From assembly GCA_964370795.1 (NCBI GenBank), contig CAYJME010000123.1, positions 1 through 9,566 of the forward strand: DNA of 9,566 nt, read 5' to 3'. The DNA comes from JAHFOW01 sp964370795 (GTDB lineage Bacteria; Planctomycetota; Brocadiia; Brocadiales; Brocadiaceae). The first letter of the stretch is position 1, and the number at the start of each line of letters is the position of its first letter. Below are positions 6,471 to 9,566 of this stretch, piece by piece. The notes under the pieces were generated by a model. That model did no database searches, was not told where the DNA came from, and was given only the letters and a program-made list of their open reading frames with translations. Both the position numbers and the translations under genes were made by a program.

Positions 6471-6707
6471 TTAAAAATGGTTGTGTACCGAAATATAAGG
6501 CTTTAAATTTTATACTCTCGGTTTTCTATTGACGGGAATGTTGATAGCAAAACCCGAAGCGGTGAAACTGTGCTTGTTTTAAAATATAACGGCGAACCCT
6601 GCCAAAATAGTGTTATCTTGTAAAAACTTCTTTTTTACGCAAGTTTTCCACAACCCCCTTCACCCCATTTTCTAAGGGGGCTTTGGTTGCGGCTAATCTG
6701 CGTTATG
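6471..6707. other. Structured intergenic region, possible ncRNA or repeat
   Basis: This gap lies between two convergent genes and contains several foldable elements. A long imperfect hairpin (6519-6533 with 6540-6556, loop GGGAAT) has about 15 pairs, including two G-U pairs and small bulges. An overlapping alternative stem (6549-6553 plus 6557-6560 with 6572-6580) uses the same AAAAC bases, so the two are mutually exclusive. A 7-bp stem GTAAAAA/TTTTTAC spans 6620-6638. A 7-bp GC-rich stem CCCCCTT/AAGGGGG spans 6654-6680, downstream of the micro-protein gene on the minus strand, and might help terminate it. No known RNA family was recognised, and no frame with a ribosome site was found. Confidence 0.4.
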
Positions 6708-6806
6708 TTATTTGTACCTTCCTACTCTTCTTCCTTTGCAACCCATTTTTCCATGATTTGCACGTTTACTCCGCCAAGTTAATCTTTGTCTTCTCTTGTC
6801 TTTCAT
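6708..6806 (-). CDS. Very basic 32-residue micro-protein
   Basis: An ATG at 6806 opens a 32-codon frame ending in TAA. GAGGGG (6821-6816) lies 9 bases upstream, and an in-frame TAA three codons before the ATG fixes the start. The product, starting MKDKRRQRLTWRSKRANHGK, has 14 Lys/Arg, one His and a single acidic residue, with Trp11, an ANHGK core (16-20), Cys23 and a GRR cluster (25-27). The composition suggests binding to RNA, DNA or the ribosome, comparable in size and charge to the small ribosomal protein bTHX, but the sequence is not that protein and no family was identified. It lies 135 bases downstream of tatA on the same strand and may be cotranscribed with it. A good ribosome site and non-random composition favour a real gene. 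Confidence 0.6.
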   Translation of the reverse strand: MKDKRRQRLTWRSKRANHGKMGCKGRRVGRYK

Positions 6807-6941
6807 TGATAATTACCCCTCAATCTTTTCGTTTAATAGAACACTGGTTAGTTACTCTTTAAAAACACCTGAAATCAAAAACACGTTAAACCTTTAAGCA
6901 AATTAACCTGATTGGCTCACATCATAATAATCTATTTTAAC

Positions 6942-7163
6942 TTACTTATTTTCCTGCTTTGTGGTTTCCTTTTCGTCTATCTTCTTCTGGGTAGTTCTAC
7001 CGCTGGAATCTTCAACATCTTCCTCAACACCCTTTACGCCCTTCTTAAATTCAACAATACCGCGACCCAGTGATTTCATAACTTCAGGAAGTCTCTTGCC
7101 AAAAATCAAGAGCGCTACAATCAGAATTATGAGCCATTCCCAACCGCCTGGCATACTAAACAT
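6942..7163 (-). CDS. tatA: Sec-independent protein translocase subunit TatA
   Basis: A 73-residue TatA/TatE-type protein, the pore-forming component of the twin-arginine pathway that exports folded proteins. After a short GGW turn, a single membrane helix covers about residues 9-21 (EWLIILIVALLIF), followed by the family hinge FGKRLPE (21-27), an amphipathic helix (about 26-44) and an acidic, then lysine-rich, disordered tail. The charged residue before the membrane helix (Glu9) is at the position where TatA proteins carry a polar residue. A perfect AAGGAGG (7177-7171) lies 7 bases before the ATG. It is a lone gene here, with tatC and tatB not in view. TatB is less likely because the tail is short. 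Confidence 0.92.
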   Translation of the reverse strand: MFSMPGGWEWLIILIVALLIFGKRLPEVMKSLGRGIVEFKKGVKGVEEDVEDSSGRTTQKKIDEKETTKQENK

Positions 7164-7202
7164 AATTATGCCTCCTTATAAAAAATTTTAAAAGTAAAGC
7201 AA

Positions 7203-7230
7203 ATTATAACATTGCATAGATAAAAATCAA
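7203..7230 (-). promoter_or_regulatory. Promoter of tatA
   Basis: On the minus strand, TTGATT (7230-7225) and a perfect TATAAT (7208-7203) are 16 bases apart. Transcription would start near 7197, giving a leader of about 34 bases that contains the AAGGAGG ribosome site. This is one of the better sigma-70-type promoters in the window. Confidence 0.5.
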
Positions 7231-7284
7231 CGAATTTTGTCCATACCATGGAAAAATGAAAATTTCCCTGGCGCGGCATAGCAG

Positions 7285-7508
7285 CAACCAATTCTCCCTT
7301 ATGAAAGCGGGGAGATTGCTTCGAAAAAGACCCTCGCAATGACACGGACTATGCACTTTAATGGTATAGCATTGTGCGTGCATCCTGTCGTTGTGCATTG
7401 CGCTTTATCATTGCAAAGAAGGAGCCGGCCATTGCGACCTTATCCTGTTGTTGCGAGCGAAGCGAAACCATTTTTCTTCATAAACAAACAGCACCTCTTA
7501 ATAAGGGG
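7285..7508. repeat. Decayed copies of a dispersed intergenic repeat
   Basis: This stretch shows recurring modules. Modules at 7313-7342 (GATTGCTTCG then CTCGCAATGACA) and at 7446-7467 (TTGTTGCGAGCGAAGCGAAA) are degenerate copies in opposite orientation of the ATTGCGAGCGAAGCGAAGCAATC type of repeat that I recall from other bacterial genomes. Partial copies lie at 7382-7402 and 7409-7438, and TCCTGT(C/T)GTTG recurs 60 bases apart (7383 and 7443). Small dyads flank them: TCTCCC/GGGAGA (7293-7315) and CCTCTT/AAGGGG (7494-7508). No transposase is present, so these look like relics of a short non-autonomous element. Open frames across this stretch only read the repeat. Confidence 0.5.
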
Positions 7509-7552
7509 GCGAATGAGCATGATGTATTTATTTGAGTAACTTGATAAATATT

Positions 7553-8557
7553 TTAATGAATCTCGTTCTTATAGGGTCTAACTTCCCTGAGTGTTTTTAC
7601 CAGAAGTTGCATATCGGGAGGTAAATCTACCTTGAACTCCATTTTTTTGTTCTGGATGGGATGAAAAAACTCTATCTTGTGTGCGTGGAGCGCCTGACGC
7701 TCAATAAGGGGAACCTCGCCAGGCGCCCTTTCTTTCTGAACCAAATCAGAAAGATAATAGGTATCTTGCTTGCCATAGGTAGCATCAGCAACCACGGGAT
7801 GTCCTATTGCCCGCAAGTGCACGCGAATCTGGTGTGTTCGTCCCGTCTTTGGCATTATCTTTACCAGGGTATAGCCTCGAAAACGTTCTATTACCTCATA
7901 TACCGAAACAGCCTCTTTCCCGATATCATGCCGCACGGCCATCTTAAGCCGGTCTATCTGATGTCTTCCTATCGGCAAATTAATCTCGTCAGAATCAAAA
8001 GCAATCACACCTTCTACCACGGCAATATATTCCTTTTTAACGTATCTCTTTTCAAATTGCATGGCAATATGTGAATGAACGGCGTCACTCTTAATGACTA
8101 ACATAACGCCGCTGGTATCCCTGTCCAACCTGTGTACAATACCCGCCTTGAGCGGTCCGTTGGTTTGCGACAGATTTTGGCAATAAAAGGCCAGCCCATT
8201 CACAAGCGTTCCGGAAGGATGACCGCCAGCCGGATGGACAACCATATCGTAAGGCTTGTTAATGAGCATCAAATAATCATCTTCGTACACAATATTTAAT
8301 GGGATGTCCTCAGGAACTACCTTAGATTCTTCAAGCACAGGCAAACTGACGGTGATAACATCGTTTTTTTGGATGTCGTAACTGCTCTTAACCGTGCGCC
8401 CGTGCACCTGGACGGCGCCTTCTTTTATTAACTTCTGGATGAAAGTCCTGGAATAATCGGGAAGGCGTGAGGCAAGGTACCTGTCGATCCTTTTTTCGTC
8501 GAAGGCTTTTTTTATGTCAAATTGTATTTGTTTTACTTCTGCGGCTTCCTGTGGCAT
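7553..8557 (-). CDS. rluD: RluA/RluD-family rRNA pseudouridine synthase
   Basis: A 334-residue pseudouridine synthase that isomerises specific uridines in RNA, in the branch that includes RluD (23S rRNA helix 69). An N-terminal S4 RNA-binding domain covers about residues 20-75. The catalytic domain follows, with the signature GIVHRLDRDTSG (139-150, nucleophile Asp145) and the conserved GRTHQIRVHL (239-248). The length is normal for full-length RluA-family enzymes carrying an S4 domain. The ATG is one base after the stop of the upstream TPR gene (TAA-T-ATG) and lacks its own ribosome site, so translation is probably coupled. It is the last gene of a PHP-TPR-rluD operon. The exact target uridines, and so the RluD name over RluA/C, are inferred from architecture. 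Confidence 0.9.
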   Translation of the reverse strand: MPQEAAEVKQIQFDIKKAFDEKRIDRYLASRLPDYSRTFIQKLIKEGAVQVHGRTVKSSYDIQKNDVITVSLPVLEESKVVPEDIPLNIVYEDDYLMLINKPYDMVVHPAGGHPSGTLVNGLAFYCQNLSQTNGPLKAGIVHRLDRDTSGVMLVIKSDAVHSHIAMQFEKRYVKKEYIAVVEGVIAFDSDEINLPIGRHQIDRLKMAVRHDIGKEAVSVYEVIERFRGYTLVKIMPKTGRTHQIRVHLRAIGHPVVADATYGKQDTYYLSDLVQKERAPGEVPLIERQALHAHKIEFFHPIQNKKMEFKVDLPPDMQLLVKTLREVRPYKNEIH

Positions 8558-8558
8558 A

Positions 8559-9206
8559 TTATTTAAGCGCAGATAAACGGTATTGCGCCATTGTTGCCCA
8601 ATTACTGTTTGGAGAGAGTTCGATTACTTTTGTATAAGCATTAACTGCATCGCTTGTCTGGTTTAACTTCTCATAACAACGTCCGGCGTCCCATTTCACC
8701 TGAGCGCCGAGAAAATTATTCTGGGCAAGAATTTCATCAAATTGCCTGACTGCTTCCGGGAATTGCCCTTTTTCCTCGTAAGCATATCCCAATGATTGTT
8801 TCACAACAGATGCAAGGGGATGACCGCTATATTTCTCCAAAAAGTCATTATACGCCCGAATGGCCTCGTCATAATTCTTTAAGCTATAGCAAACATTTCC
8901 CAGTTGGAACAGCACCCACGGGGAAGCGCTGGAGGACGGCATGGTATTCCTGACATGTTTATACGCTTCGGCCGCTGTGGATAAGGCTGCATTCCGGTCT
9001 TTTTCAACTCTTCCCTGCTGTGACACTGCTGCAAGGTCATTATTTATTTTCCAAAGGGCTTGCCATGCAGATTCCGTCTTTTGAACTTTCTGTGTCACAA
9101 AAAACGTAACTCCGGCGGCGATTGCAATGGATACCCCAATACCTGTGCCAATATAAACTTTATATTTATTCAGCGTTCTTATTGTCTGTAACGTAGCTTC
9201 TTTCAT
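8559..9206 (-). CDS. Membrane-anchored TPR-repeat protein
   Basis: A 215-residue protein with one N-terminal membrane segment (about 17-38) and a soluble helical domain outside the cytoplasm or facing an internal compartment. After a spacer rich in Ala and Gln (about 45-90) come three tetratricopeptide-like repeats, roughly 96-128, 133-163 and 168-200, with the usual small residues and YxxALxxF-like spacing (for example YDEAIRAYNDFLEKY and SDAVNAYTKVIEL). The layout resembles YfgM, the ancillary SecYEG/chaperone protein, and other envelope TPR scaffolds, but the match is by architecture only. AGGGA (9217-9213) lies 6 bases before the ATG. It sits between the PHP gene and rluD in a tight operon. 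Confidence 0.8.
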   Translation of the reverse strand: MKEATLQTIRTLNKYKVYIGTGIGVSIAIAAGVTFFVTQKVQKTESAWQALWKINNDLAAVSQQGRVEKDRNAALSTAAEAYKHVRNTMPSSSASPWVLFQLGNVCYSLKNYDEAIRAYNDFLEKYSGHPLASVVKQSLGYAYEEKGQFPEAVRQFDEILAQNNFLGAQVKWDAGRCYEKLNQTSDAVNAYTKVIELSPNSNWATMAQYRLSALK

Positions 9207-9221
9207 GTTTCTTCCCTAAAA

Positions 9222-9302
9222 TTATAAACCAAGTAAAGACTCTGCCTCTTGAAATATTTTTCGAATATCGTCGTCATCCAGACCCGCACAACGGCCAATA
9301 TT
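9222..9302 (-). pseudogene. Detached C-terminal codons of the PHP gene
   Basis: In frame after the TAA, 26 codons read NIGRCAGLDDDDIRKIFQEA and then ESLLGL before a second TAA (9224-9222). The pattern of a small helix, then AGL plus acidic residues, then an amphipathic helix resembles the usual end of PHP phosphatases of this type. The second stop lies 15 bases before the TPR gene's ATG, a normal operon spacing, whereas the first stop leaves 96 bases. One substitution (for example AAA, GAA or CAA to TAA) would explain it. Confidence 0.6.
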
Positions 9303-9566
9303 TTAAGCGCGCCTACGATCCAGCAAATCATCGTGTGTGTGGGAATCAGAACCAAAGACAAGTTTTGCCCCAACCTTTTTACCCACTTTTACGACATGGC
9401 CATTGGCATAGGCATGGCCTTTCCTGCCTGAAATCTCAAGCCTGACGCCGTTCTTTTGAGCCAACCTCGCATCTGTCTCCGATATTAAACCGGGATGCAC
9501 CAGGACATCAGCGCCTGCCTCAATCGCCGCACGATTTGTCCCCGGCAGCACGGGTTCGGTAATTGT
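9303..9566 (-). CDS. PHP-domain metal-dependent phosphoesterase (C-terminal part, early stop)
   Basis: The frame enters from the right edge, so the start is outside the window. The 87 residues seen match the PHP domain of histidinol-phosphatase-like proteins: VLVHPG (21-26 of the visible part), EISGRKGH (44-51) and GSDSHTHD (72-79) carry the metal-binding His and Asp residues. An internal GTG at 9551 is not a true start, because the frame is open through to the edge. The frame stops at a TAA (9305-9303) straight after RRRA, but the same frame then continues for 26 more plausible codons (9302-9225) to a second TAA. The catalytic motifs are complete before the first stop, so the shortened protein may still work. 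It is first in order among the visible genes of the operon with the TPR gene and rluD. Confidence 0.8.
   Translation of the reverse strand, partial: TITEPVLPGTNRAAIEAGADVLVHPGLISETDARLAQKNGVRLEISGRKGHAYANGHVVKVGKKVGAKLVFGSDSHTHDDLLDRRRA

Noticed and set aside
6549..6600. Possible cyclic-di-GMP riboswitch (GCAAAACC followed by a GGT arm)
   Set aside because: The conserved second half of the GEMM motif is missing and no gene lies downstream on that strand.
7204..7398. A 64-codon minus-strand open frame and an overlapping 66-codon plus-strand frame (7339-7539)
   Set aside because: Both merely translate the dispersed repeat (CHCEG, RSNLPAF type readings), and neither has a ribosome site that makes sense.

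Overview
The window looks like part of the chromosome of an anammox-type planctomycete (Brocadiales, the Kuenenia/Brocadia/Jettenia group). This is an inference. It rests on two ammonium transporters that carry a cleavable leader ending in a GDP(N/S)G motif, a PII protein gene between them, AT-rich spacers, and a eukaryote-like kinase next to a metallophosphatase. No rRNA, tRNA or lineage marker settles it, and no CRISPR array or intact insertion sequence is present.

Layout. (1) 1-167, minus: the 5' end of a secreted protein gene of unknown function. (2) 168-661: an AT-rich spacer. (3) 662-4079, minus: an ammonium module read amt (522 aa) - glnK (112 aa) - amt (457 aa). A perfect 15-bp hairpin lies between glnK and the second amt. 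(4) 4080-4663: a 584-bp divergent control region with promoter-like elements, a CRP-like dyad at its centre and an inverted repeat around a -10 box. (5) 4664-6434, plus: a degenerate Ser/Thr kinase-like gene and a calcineurin-like metallophosphoesterase gene, closed by a perfect 13-bp hairpin. (6) 6435-7552: mostly non-coding, with a structured stretch, a 32-codon gene for a very basic micro-protein, tatA, and decayed copies of a dispersed repeat. (7) 7553-9566, minus: a tight operon read PHP-domain phosphoesterase (partial) - TPR membrane protein - RluA-family pseudouridine synthase. The PHP gene has an in-frame TAA 27 codons before what looks like its original stop.

How the genes may work together. 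GlnK senses 2-oxoglutarate and ATP/ADP and would plug the Amt channels when ammonium is plentiful. The first Amt has unusual residues near the pore and a 65-residue charged tail, so it may sense or signal as well as transport. The kinase/phosphoesterase pair is transcribed divergently from the transporter module across a shared control region, so co-regulation is possible but not shown. The right-hand genes are housekeeping: protein export (TatA), rRNA modification (RluA/RluD family) and an envelope-anchored TPR protein.

Most worth following up: the basic micro-protein at 6708-6806, the nonsense codon in the PHP gene, the atypical Amt, the hairpin inside the amt-glnK-amt cluster, and the degenerate kinase with its operator-like repeat.
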